NCBI RefSeq assembly: GCF_028290495.1
Contig: NZ_JAQGJT010000156.1
Coordinates: forward strand, 1 to 64,000
Origin: Tardiphaga sp.
GTDB lineage: Bacteria; Pseudomonadota; Alphaproteobacteria; Rhizobiales; Xanthobacteraceae
Length of the DNA: 64,000 bases
Direction of reading: 5' to 3'
Shown piece after piece: positions 53,964-61,015 of the stretch; within the stretch, counting starts at the first letter, position 1, and each line of letters opens with the position of its first letter. The translations under genes were made by a program, and so were the position numbers. The notes below the pieces were generated by a model that was given only the letters and a program-made list of their open reading frames with translations, searched no databases and had not been told where the DNA came from.

Positions 53964-54421
53964 ACTACCCCTGTGCCTGCTCGGGGCGCTCGCCCCGCGC
54001 AGCATAGCGTATCACCGACGCAGTGAACTGCCCCAACCGTCAATAGCGGAACTTTCTCACGAATCAGGGATCGCTACGTGAGGTGCCAATTTCGGATCCG
54101 GTGTGGGATCGCCCTGCGAGAGACGTATCGGAATTGCGCGCGCCTATCTGTCAGAAGCACAGTCGTCATTATCGTCGCCCGGCATTGTGTCGTTCACTCT
54201 GGCGGCGACTTCGTCTAGACGAAGACGAATGACCTTCGTCGTCTTCCGTTCCTTCTCGCTTGGCTGGCTCGCGTAACTCCATAGGCCAGGAGCGAGCCGA
54301 ACCTCGCCGCTCGGAGCCGCGAGCGATTGAGTATCGCCGCTCCTCAGGCTTTGCGATAACTCAATTGCGGGACGCGAACCCCCGACTGCAGAAATGGATT
54401 CCTCAGATGCAAATCGCCGTC
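53964..54421. other. Intergenic stretch between convergent MGMT-A and SnoaL-like genes
   Basis: No supported gene. A short hairpin CGGGGCG/CGCCCCG (53982-53997) follows MGMT-A and may aid termination. A perfect 16-bp palindrome CTTCGTCTAGACGAAG lies at 54209-54224. An open frame on the minus strand (54144-54683) overlaps the SnoaL-like gene and has no conserved look. Confidence 0.5.
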
Positions 54422-54940
54422 TCAGCTTGCTTTCAGCGGACGGTAACGAGCGAAATTTTCCTGATTGCTTGACCACTCTTCGGGGGTCGCGGGTCGCATC
54501 AACCCCAACTGCGTCATCGCAGCCACACCGTCGAACAATATCTGTTCCCGCTCGATCCTGCCGTTTCTCACTGTCAGCACCGTCGTGCCCGAAATCCACA
54601 TCTTCCGCCCCGAGTGCTCGCGAAGGAGCCTCGTCGCGAAATCGCCCATGGCTTTTCCAGTATGGGTGCCGCCGCCTTCCCAACGGACGACGACGAGATC
54701 GCCTTCAGCGATCATGTCCCCGACGGGACGGAAGCAGAGATCGGGGAATGCGGCCCGATACTCGGACATGAAGAGTCTCATATCGAGATGGCCTGCTCGC
54801 GTACGATGCAGCGAGGGCACCATGTGGATGGCGGGAGCGGCGAGTTCGGCGACGATGCCTTCGTTGTAGGTCTCGCCCCAGTATTCGTCGAACCAGCGCG
54901 TGATGATGATCTTGTTGTATTGTTCGCGGAGGATGCACAT
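54422..54940 (-). CDS. SnoaL-like/ester-cyclase family protein
   Basis: 172 residues from ATG 54940, preceded by AGGA. NTF2-like fold of the SnoaL type: IITRWFDEYWGETYNEGIVAELAAPAIHMV, MRLFMSEYRAAFPDLCFRPVGDMIAEGDLVVVRWEGGGTHTG and ISGTTVLTVRNGRIEREQILFDGVAAMTQLGLM. Proteins of this fold include polyketide cyclases, but most are unassigned. It follows a candidate Ada operator (54997-55018) by 56 bases, so it may be part of the alkylation response. What it would do there is unknown. Confidence 0.88.
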   Translation of the reverse strand: MCILREQYNKIIITRWFDEYWGETYNEGIVAELAAPAIHMVPSLHRTRAGHLDMRLFMSEYRAAFPDLCFRPVGDMIAEGDLVVVRWEGGGTHTGKAMGDFATRLLREHSGRKMWISGTTVLTVRNGRIEREQILFDGVAAMTQLGLMRPATPEEWSSNQENFARYRPLKAS

Positions 54941-54996
54941 GCTCGGTCCTGACAGTTTGTTCGGTCCTGTCATTCTACTGGAGCGGCCACCCGGCA

Positions 54997-55018
54997 CACT
55001 CCGTTCTCTGCCCTTGAA
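54997..55018 (-). promoter_or_regulatory. Candidate Ada operator upstream of SnoaL-like gene (15/22 match)
   Basis: On the minus strand TTCAAG-GGCAGAGA-ACGGAGTG, matching TTTGAA-N8-CCGGAGTG at 15 positions. A TAGAAT -10-like hexamer lies 19 bases beyond GGAGTG. The spacing to the start codon (56 bases) agrees with the exact copy at 57589. Confidence 0.55.
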
Positions 55019-55040
55019 TTCGGAGCGGGTGCCGTTCCGC

Positions 55041-55649
55041 CTACCAGCCCGGATACAGCGCGACGAGGATGCCCCAGTCTGCAAGGACGCCGCTTCGGCG
55101 CATCTCGCCCACCGCGTCGACGGCGTGCCACGTGCATGGCACACGACGGAGCCAACGATTGTCCTTGCCGCTGCGATAGAGCCAGACGATCGTCGCGGCG
55201 AACATCTGCTGCGCGGGCGACATCGCCCGGTAATCGGATCGCCACGTTTCCATGGCGAAGGCATCCACCGCATCGACATGGTAGTCGTACCCAGTGGGTC
55301 GGATCGCCTGGTGATGGCGCCCGGGCCCCCCTTCGCAGAACAAGGCCGTCAAGGCGAAGCGTTCGATCGACGCGCGAAGGTGATCGTTGAACGGCGCCCC
55401 GCCCGGCACGGTCTTCGGAGCAGTCGCCCCGGTCAGGTTTATGAAGATCCGAGCCTCGGTTTCGTCCATGTCGAAACGGTTCAGGACAAGTCGGGTCAGG
55501 CGATATTCGGGAAACACCTCCTTCGCTTCGACAGAATCGGAGGATGACAAGGACAGTAGAGTTCGGACACTATCGCTGCCGGCGCCACTTAGGATTATGT
55601 CCGCCTCGGAAGCGATGGCAGTCCCGCCCGGGGGATCAGCGATGGTCAT
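55041..55649 (-). CDS. Unrecognised protein co-transcribed with MGMT-C
   Basis: 202 residues from ATG 55649 (MTIADPPGGTAIASEADIIL), which overlaps the MGMT-C stop as ATGA. No signal peptide or membrane segment. Segments with possible catalytic character are GGPGRHHQAIRPTGYDYHVDAVDAF (a His/Asp-rich patch) and LYRSGKDNRWLRRVPCTWHAVDAVGEM. No family is recognised. Its tight coupling to a DNA repair methyltransferase in a three-gene string with the 2OG oxygenase suggests a place in the alkylation response. Confidence 0.75.
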   Translation of the reverse strand: MTIADPPGGTAIASEADIILSGAGSDSVRTLLSLSSSDSVEAKEVFPEYRLTRLVLNRFDMDETEARIFINLTGATAPKTVPGGAPFNDHLRASIERFALTALFCEGGPGRHHQAIRPTGYDYHVDAVDAFAMETWRSDYRAMSPAQQMFAATIVWLYRSGKDNRWLRRVPCTWHAVDAVGEMRRSGVLADWGILVALYPGW

Positions 55650-56173
55650 ATCATCAGATCCCGCCACGGCGAATGGTTGTGCTGCTCCCTTCCGAGGAGG
55701 CTACGCTTCCGACGAACACCCCAGCGATATCCCGAGATGGAGCCGTCCTTCTTGATAACGCGGTGGCACGGAATGAGGATCGCGATCGTATTCGAACCAA
55801 TTGCCTCGGTGACATCGCGGGCGTCACTCGTTCCGAGCTTGGCCGCCAGTGCGCCGTAGCTGGTCGTCTCTCCAGCCGGGATTTCCAACAGCATGTTCCA
55901 GACCTTCTTCTGGTAGTCGCTGCCCCGCATATCGAGCGCGATCGCCGCATCCTGTTTGGGGTAGTCCACGATGCATTTGAGCCGCTCGACCGTCCCCGCC
56001 AGGCCATCTTGGTCGTTCACGACGGAGGCGCCCGGCAGGCGACTTTCCCGCGCGTTCAACATGGCCGTCCGGTTTTCGCCGAACTCAAAAGCCAGCAGGC
56101 CAACGCCGGATACGGCTGCGATGAATTCGCCGAGGGAGCTTACTCCCCAAGCATATCGGATTTGTTCTTGCAT
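55646..56173 (-). CDS. Methylated-DNA--protein-cysteine methyltransferase (MGMT-C)
   Basis: 175 residues from ATG 56173 (MQEQIRYAWGVSSLGEF). Acceptor Cys136 in AILIPCHRVIKKDGSISGYRWG; recognition helix TSYGALAAKLGTSDARDVTEAIGSN, where TEAIGSN replaces the usual small-residue A-x-x-x-N hinge. The N-terminal half has the ribonuclease-H-like fold region GVGLLAFEFGE. It is a second paralogue of the same activity in the leftward operon, after a 2OG-Fe(II) oxygenase, and is coupled to an unknown gene. Confidence 0.92.
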   Translation of the reverse strand: MQEQIRYAWGVSSLGEFIAAVSGVGLLAFEFGENRTAMLNARESRLPGASVVNDQDGLAGTVERLKCIVDYPKQDAAIALDMRGSDYQKKVWNMLLEIPAGETTSYGALAAKLGTSDARDVTEAIGSNTIAILIPCHRVIKKDGSISGYRWGVRRKRSLLGREQHNHSPWRDLMI

Positions 56174-56212
56174 ATCTGTACTCTCTGCGGTGTCGACCGA
56201 TCTCAGCAATCG

Positions 56213-56962
56213 CTATTTAGCGTCGTGAAAGATAATGCCGACGGTATGGCGCAATCCGGAGCGGACTCGGCTGACGCCGTGCCGGAGGTTCACCCGGTAG
56301 TTGCCCTTGCTGCCCTGAACGGGCCGATTATGGACGGCGAATGCCACGGCATCGCCTTGGCGCAGCGGGACGACCTCGGCGCGGCTCTGCATGCGGGGCC
56401 GCTGTTCGGTCAGTACGAACTCGCCGCCGGTGAAATCCTTTTCCGGCTCGGAAAGGAGGATCGCCACCTGGAGCGGAAACGCAAGATCGCCGTACAAATC
56501 CTGATGCAGGCAATTGAAGTCACCCGGCACGTATTGAAGGAGCAGTGGTGTCGGACGGGTCTGTCCCGCTTCATGGCACTGCTCGAGGAACGCGGCGTGC
56601 TTGTCGGGATACCGAACCTCGATCCCCATCCGACCGTTCCACTCGTTTGCGATGCCGGCAAGCCGCGGATAGAGCGCCGTCCGGAGACTACCGAGAAGGT
56701 CAGGAAGCGGATACTTGAAATATTTGTACTCGCCCTTTCCGAAGCCGTGGCGCGCCATATGGACGTGGCTGCGGAACTGGCCTTCCTCGGGATAGAGACC
56801 CGCGATCCGCCGGCACTCGTCCGGGGACAGGAGTTGGCGGATCACCGTGCAACCGAAGCCGCTCAATTCGTCGGAGAGGTCTTTCCAGTCGTATCCGGCG
56901 ACGCGGGCCTCCGCGGACTTTGCCGCGGAGGCGGGCGTCGTGACTGCAGCGGTGGTCTTCAT
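56213..56962 (-). CDS. 2-oxoglutarate/Fe(II)-dependent oxygenase
   Basis: 249 residues from ATG 56962, which overlaps the MGMT-B stop (ATGA); the longer frame to 57310 is a shadow of MGMT-B. Double-stranded beta-helix with iron ligands His153 and Asp155 (CLHQDLYG) and a distal His in VNLRHGVSRV; the 2-oxoglutarate Arg is probably in SRVRSGLRHTVG. FPLQVAILLSEPEKDFTGGEFVLTEQ is typical. Not AlkB by overall sequence. Placed between two methyltransferases, it is a candidate for oxidative demethylation of DNA, RNA or protein; inference from context. Confidence 0.85.
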   Translation of the reverse strand: MKTTAAVTTPASAAKSAEARVAGYDWKDLSDELSGFGCTVIRQLLSPDECRRIAGLYPEEGQFRSHVHMARHGFGKGEYKYFKYPLPDLLGSLRTALYPRLAGIANEWNGRMGIEVRYPDKHAAFLEQCHEAGQTRPTPLLLQYVPGDFNCLHQDLYGDLAFPLQVAILLSEPEKDFTGGEFVLTEQRPRMQSRAEVVPLRQGDAVAFAVHNRPVQGSKGNYRVNLRHGVSRVRSGLRHTVGIIFHDAK

Positions 56963-57531
56963 GCCTTGGCTTCCTTGTCGATCAGGGACCGCTTGAGTTC
57001 CACGCCCCAGCGATAGCCGGAGATCGTGCCGTTGCTTCGGACGACGCGATGGCACGGGATGCCGAGAGCGATCGCGTTCGCGGCACAGGCGCCAGCGACG
57101 GCGCGCGCACCGTTCGGCTCGCCGATGCGGCATGCGAGGGCCGCATAGGTGATCGTCGCCCCGTATGGGATCGAAAGGAGCGCGTCCCATACGCGCCGCT
57201 GGAATAGCGTTCCGTGACGCATGTCGAGCGGGAGCGTGAATCCGTCGGTCGGATGCTCGAGATACTGCGCGACCTTCTCGAGCTCGTCGTTGAGTTGCGA
57301 CCCGGTCCATGTCAATTTTCTGTCCGGAAAGCGCGCCTTGAGATCGCTCCGGAGTGCTTCTTCGTCCGCGCCGATCAGGACGGCGCAGATGCCGACGATG
57401 GTGCGTCCAATGAGGATCTTGCCCGCGCTGCTGTCTCCGATCGAGAAAACGATATCGTGCGAGGCGACTGCGTCTGGATTGGTCGCGGGCGGGAGGGATC
57501 GTGAAAGTGTGTCTGTATCAGCCATGTACAT
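56959..57531 (-). CDS. Methylated-DNA--protein-cysteine methyltransferase (MGMT-B)
   Basis: 190 residues from ATG 57531 (MYMADTDTLS) with AGGAG eight bases before; the frame is open a further 26 codons, which include the operator-side DNA. Acceptor Cys160 in ALGIPCHRVVRSNGTISGYRWG; recognition helix ITYAALACRIGEPNGARAVAGACAANAIA. It lacks the Ada zinc domain and AraC domain but the C-terminal part closely parallels Ada's own methyltransferase domain. First gene of the leftward operon, with the exact 22-bp operator copy 57 bases upstream. Confidence 0.93.
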   Translation of the reverse strand: MYMADTDTLSRSLPPATNPDAVASHDIVFSIGDSSAGKILIGRTIVGICAVLIGADEEALRSDLKARFPDRKLTWTGSQLNDELEKVAQYLEHPTDGFTLPLDMRHGTLFQRRVWDALLSIPYGATITYAALACRIGEPNGARAVAGACAANAIALGIPCHRVVRSNGTISGYRWGVELKRSLIDKEAKA

Positions 57532-57588
57532 CTTCGTCACTCCTTGGTTCGTTGCTGTTTCGAACGTAGGGGCGATGTACGTGGCCTT

Positions 57589-57610
57589 CACTCCGGTCCT
57601 TGCTTTCAAA
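57589..57610 (-). promoter_or_regulatory. Candidate Ada operator, exact copy upstream of MGMT-B operon
   Basis: 22 bases identical to 62176-62197 and in the same orientation relative to the gene: TTTGAA-N8-CCGGAGTG on the minus strand. The site lies 57 bases before the MGMT-B ATG, a typical activator position. Confidence 0.8.
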
Positions 57611-57681
57611 AAGATTTGCTCGCACGGACACTAGCTTCGTGCGCAGGGATTCGCGCATCGGCCATCTTGTGATCAGCCGTG

Positions 57682-57933
57682 TCACATGACGCGCGTGATC
57701 GTCGTCTCAGCGAGGAGAAATACCTCGCCCGACACGAAGCGCAGTTCGACTTCATCATTTGCGAGCATGCGCCATTCTGCGAAGCCGTCGCTGACGAGTT
57801 GGCTAAGATATTTCATCACCAGCGACTTCGCGGAGTCGTGGCGAAATCGCTTCGGAAGGCCGACGAGAGTCGCCGCCGTACCGCACGATTTTTCACGCCT
57901 TGTTTTGGCGTCCCGCTCGCCGATCGCAGACAT
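57682..57933 (-). CDS. Small unrecognised protein in the repair island
   Basis: 83 residues from ATG 57933 (MSAIGERDAKTRREKSCGTAATLVGLPKRF), preceded by GAAGG and a TATAAT (57949-57954). Its C-terminal part (VELRFVSGEVFLLAETTITRVM) is a regular beta-hairpin-like sequence and I recall similar short proteins in bradyrhizobia, without a function. A 16/22 match to the operator lies at 58050-58071, but over 100 bases upstream. It lies between alkB and the MGMT-B operon promoter. Confidence 0.7.
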   Translation of the reverse strand: MSAIGERDAKTRREKSCGTAATLVGLPKRFRHDSAKSLVMKYLSQLVSDGFAEWRMLANDEVELRFVSGEVFLLAETTITRVM

Positions 57934-58049
57934 CGAATGGAAACCTTCATTATATCGGCAGGATCGGCCTGAAATTGCTCTGCGGCTCCTAAGACACGCA
58001 ACGCGGAAACCGCACAATTAATGAAAGGAACACGGCACCGGTTTTGCAG

Positions 58050-58071
58050 CACTCCGGATACTGTCTTCAAA
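58050..58071 (-). promoter_or_regulatory. Candidate Ada operator (16/22 match) between alkB and small gene
   Basis: Minus strand TTTGAA-GACAGTAT-CCGGAGTG: both outer blocks are exact, only the centre differs. Orientation matches the downstream small gene at 57933. Confidence 0.6.
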
Positions 58072-58086
58072 TCCGAAGCGCGCCGC

Positions 58087-58737
58087 TCACAATGCCCCAC
58101 GAAAGGTAAGATTCAGCCGCATCCGCCCGACGGTCCCGTGCTCGCCGTCCTTCAATTTGGGAACTCCGTGGTAGCGGAGCCGGGACGGTCCTCCCCACAC
58201 GGCGACATCGCCGTGCCGCAGCGCGAACTTCCGGACGGGATCATTCCGCTTCAAGCCTCCGAACTGGAAGGTCGCGGGAAGACCCAATGAAACCGAAACG
58301 ATAGGATTCGCGAAATCGCGCTCGTTCTTGTCCTGGTGCAAAGAGAGCCGTGCTCCTGGTTCGTAGCGATTGATCAGGCAGGCATCAGGCATGAAATCCG
58401 GATATCCCGCCTCCGTAGCCGCGGAAACCGCGAGATCGAGGAAGCTGGCCGGCATCACCGGCCACGGCTGTCCGCTTTCCGGATCCAAGGCGTCGTATCG
58501 ATATCCAGTCCGGTCCGTCACCCAGCCTGCGGCGCCGCAGTTGGTCATGGCGACGGACATGACGTAGCCGCCGGGCGTGACCATGTGCCGGAAGGGCGAC
58601 CGGGTCGCGATCGTCTGGATCGCGGTCAAAATATCCGTTTCATACGGGAGGGCTGCACCGCGCAGGAGCATCGCACCGTCCGCCATGACCTCCCGGGGAG
58701 GGTTGGGAGGAATGATCAAGTCGAAGAGGTCGCTCAT
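58087..58737 (-). CDS. alkB: DNA oxidative demethylase AlkB
   Basis: 216 residues, closely like E. coli AlkB: MSVAMTNCGAAGWVTDRTGY, WPVMPASF, GYPDFMPDACLINRYEPGA, SLHQDKNERDF, SVSLGLPATFQFGG and GDVAVWGGPSRLRYHGV. Iron ligands are His134, Asp136 and His190; the 2-oxoglutarate Arg is in RMRLNLTFR. It removes methyl groups from 1-methyladenine and 3-methylcytosine in DNA with release of formaldehyde. Last gene of the five-gene ada operon, 23 bases after the DUF72 stop. Confidence 0.96.
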   Translation of the reverse strand: MSDLFDLIIPPNPPREVMADGAMLLRGAALPYETDILTAIQTIATRSPFRHMVTPGGYVMSVAMTNCGAAGWVTDRTGYRYDALDPESGQPWPVMPASFLDLAVSAATEAGYPDFMPDACLINRYEPGARLSLHQDKNERDFANPIVSVSLGLPATFQFGGLKRNDPVRKFALRHGDVAVWGGPSRLRYHGVPKLKDGEHGTVGRMRLNLTFRGAL

Positions 58738-58760
58738 CAGCTATTCGTCCTGCATTGCCG

Positions 58761-59567
58761 TCACGCGACGCGCTTCGACAGCGACATCGCCGCTTCCGGA
58801 TTGGCGACTTTGTGGCCACTGATGACGTAGAGGTAGACGTCGCGCGGGCTCCCGTCGTGTTGCACCGGCTCGACGCGGGCGAGGCCGTCGGGCGTGCCGC
58901 CCGATGCCCAGGTCCGGGCCCTCTCCGCCCACAAGTCCAAGGCCGACTCCGGATAGCCCAGCGGCTGTCCCTCCTGCGTCCCCATGATGCGGGCGTAGAC
59001 GAACGGCGCGGTGACGTCGGCAATCAGGGGGTGCTGGGAGTCGGCAGCCAATACGACGGCAACGCCATACCTGCGGACGAGAGTTACGAACTCCGGCGAC
59101 AGGAAGCTTTCGTGGCGAACCTCGACCGCGTGCCGCAGCGCGATGCCGCCGGCTTCATTCGGAAGCAGTTTCAGGAATTCCTCGAAGTCCTCGGGATCGA
59201 ATTTCTTCGTCGGCATGAATTGCCAATTGGTAGCACCCAGCTTGTGCTTCAATTCCAAGACCCCGCCCGAGAAGAAGCGCTGGATCGTCTCGCCCGCATC
59301 CGCGAGGACCTTGCGGTTGGTCGCATATCGCGGCGCTTTCAGCGAAAAGACAAAATCGTCGGGCGTTTCTTCAAACCATTTTGCGAAGCTCTCGGGCTTC
59401 TGCGCGCCGTAGTACGTGCCGTTGATCTCGATCGAAGAGAGCCGGCGGCTCGCATACTCGAGCTCCCATTTTTGGGGGTGCTTCTCGGGGTAGAACACGC
59501 CGCGCCATGGCTCATAGGTCCATCCCCCGATGCCGGTCCGAATGATGCCGCTGCTTGTCTTCGCCAT
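58761..59567 (-). CDS. DUF72 family protein
   Basis: 268 residues from ATG 59567 (MAKTSSGIIRTGIGGWTYEPW), with AGAGG before it; the longer frame upstream is a shadow. The TIM-barrel-like DUF72 pattern is complete: GIGGWTYEPWRGVFYP, YASRRLSSIEINGTYY, FSLKAPRYATN, WQFMPTKKFDPEDFEEFL, ALRHAVEVRHESF and YARIMG, YLYVISGHKVANPEAA. DUF72 proteins of the YecE type are common, of unknown reaction, and often sit by DNA repair genes. Here it lies between an AlkA-type glycosylase and alkB in one operon. Confidence 0.9.
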   Translation of the reverse strand: MAKTSSGIIRTGIGGWTYEPWRGVFYPEKHPQKWELEYASRRLSSIEINGTYYGAQKPESFAKWFEETPDDFVFSLKAPRYATNRKVLADAGETIQRFFSGGVLELKHKLGATNWQFMPTKKFDPEDFEEFLKLLPNEAGGIALRHAVEVRHESFLSPEFVTLVRRYGVAVVLAADSQHPLIADVTAPFVYARIMGTQEGQPLGYPESALDLWAERARTWASGGTPDGLARVEPVQHDGSPRDVYLYVISGHKVANPEAAMSLSKRVA

Positions 59568-59628
59568 GTGCCTCTGAATCCTGCTGGAGTTGCCGTCGGA
59601 ATGAGATCGTCCGTCTTGCGATATTGGG

Positions 59629-60270
59629 CTATTTGAGGACGTTGCCGCGATCCCGCGGCATCCGCCAAAGATACCAGGACGCGACGGTCCGATGCGGCGC
59701 CCACGCGTTGCTGATCTCGCGCAGCGCCTTGGGCTTCGGCTGCTCTTCCAGCGACTTGAGAGCACGATAGCCCTCGCGAACGCCGAAATCGTCGACCGGC
59801 AGAATGTCCATCCGCTCCAGCGAATACATCAGCAGCATCTCGACGGTCCATCGTCCGATGCCCTTGATGGCGACGATCCGCTCGATGAGCTCTTCGTCGC
59901 CCATATCGACGGCAATTTCCCTGCGCGGAACGAGGCCCGAAAGCGCTCCTTCGGAGATGGCCTTGATGGTCGCGATCTTGCTGCCTGAAAAGCCGCAGGC
60001 GCGCAGCGCGTCGAAATCGGCGGCGACAATATGCTCGGGCGCCGGGAACGGCACGTCGGGGTGCAGCGCCTTAAGCCGGGCGATGATGGCGTCCCCAGCC
60101 TTGGCCGTGAGTTGCTGATACCCGATCGCCCTGACCAGCGCTTCGTAGGGCTCGCGTGCGGCCTTCGGATCATGAAGACACGGACCGACAAGCTTGATCA
60201 GTGCCGCCCAGTCGCGGTCGAGCTTGCGCAGGAAAGCTACGGATTTTTCGTAACGCGTGAAAGTCTTCAT
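59629..60270 (-). CDS. DNA-3-methyladenine glycosylase (AlkA-type HhH-GPD)
   Basis: 213 residues. Helix-hairpin-helix VAIKGIGRWTVEMLLMYSLERMDILPVDDFGVREG with the catalytic Asp in VDDFGV; YEALVRAIGYQQLTAKAGDAIIARL is the entry of the fold. The N-terminal TBP-like domain of E. coli AlkA is missing, so it is of the shorter AlkA2/MAG class. It excises alkylated purines, starting base excision repair. Its ATG overlaps the previous gene's stop (ATGA), in the ada operon. Confidence 0.93.
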   Translation of the reverse strand: MKTFTRYEKSVAFLRKLDRDWAALIKLVGPCLHDPKAAREPYEALVRAIGYQQLTAKAGDAIIARLKALHPDVPFPAPEHIVAADFDALRACGFSGSKIATIKAISEGALSGLVPRREIAVDMGDEELIERIVAIKGIGRWTVEMLLMYSLERMDILPVDDFGVREGYRALKSLEEQPKPKALREISNAWAPHRTVASWYLWRMPRDRGNVLK

Positions 60271-60956
60271 GATTCCCCGTGGAAGACGGCCGACGCCGCG
60301 GCGAAGCGCAGCCGGTTGCCAATCGTGAGCAGAAGCAGGATTGCGAAGAGCGGGAGAAGAATGCTGGCGCTATCCGGCAAGGGACCGAGGCAGGCAAGCC
60401 AGACGCCGATCGCCCCGACGGCAAGGGCCCGGTCCACTTTCCCGAAAGGGCCTTCGAGACGCCGGGAGCCGCCGAAGGCGTGTCCGACGATTCCGGCAAT
60501 CTCCGTCACCGCCGTCAGCAGGACCACAGCAGCGATCCATGCTCCCGAGAACGGCGGCAGCCAGACCAGAGGCAAGAACATCGCGATGTCCGAAACGACG
60601 TCGCCGACCTCGTTCAGGATGCCTCCCAGTCTGCTCTTCTGACCGAAATCAATCGCGAGTGTGCCGTCGATGGTGGCGAACGCCATGCGGGCCAGCGTCC
60701 AGGCCGGAAGTAGTCCCCAGATGGCTTTCCCGTCGGTGTGGACCGAAAGCCAGGAGCCGACAGCGACCGATCCGGCCAGGGATGTAATGGTGACCTGATT
60801 CGCGGTGACCCCGACCCGTGCCAGCTTTTCGACGACCGGGTAGAGGGCGCGCTTGAGCAGAGGCTTTAGGGGATCGAGCAAGGTGGCCGCCAGTAACGCC
60901 GCGCCCGGCCGGGAACGGCGCTCCGGAGCGAGTGTGATCGATGAGAGCAACGTCAT
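60267..60956 (-). CDS. CDP-alcohol phosphatidyltransferase family protein (diverged active site)
   Basis: 229 residues from ATG 60956 (MTLLSSITLAPERR). About six hydrophobic helices. The family motif D-G-x2-A-R-x8-G-x3-D-x3-D is seen as DGTLAIDFGQKSRLGG, then ILNEVGDVVSD; the Arg is Ile and the first of the two later Asp is Asn. Family members join an alcohol to a CDP-activated lipid or headgroup. The changes suggest a specialised or weakened enzyme. Sitting between ada and the glycosylase gene in one operon is unexpected for a lipid enzyme. Confidence 0.82.
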   Translation of the reverse strand: MTLLSSITLAPERRSRPGAALLAATLLDPLKPLLKRALYPVVEKLARVGVTANQVTITSLAGSVAVGSWLSVHTDGKAIWGLLPAWTLARMAFATIDGTLAIDFGQKSRLGGILNEVGDVVSDIAMFLPLVWLPPFSGAWIAAVVLLTAVTEIAGIVGHAFGGSRRLEGPFGKVDRALAVGAIGVWLACLGPLPDSASILLPLFAILLLLTIGNRLRFAAASAVFHGES

Positions 60957-61015
60957 GAATTCCAGTGGACAGAGATAAATACGGGAGCGACAGAGCGCAA
61001 GATCGACCTTCGACG

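Noticed and set aside
58914..58928. CTCTCCGCC as a possible right attachment site repeating the tRNA-Ser end.
   Set aside because: Only nine bases, inside the DUF72 gene, with no TpsiC-arm sequence.
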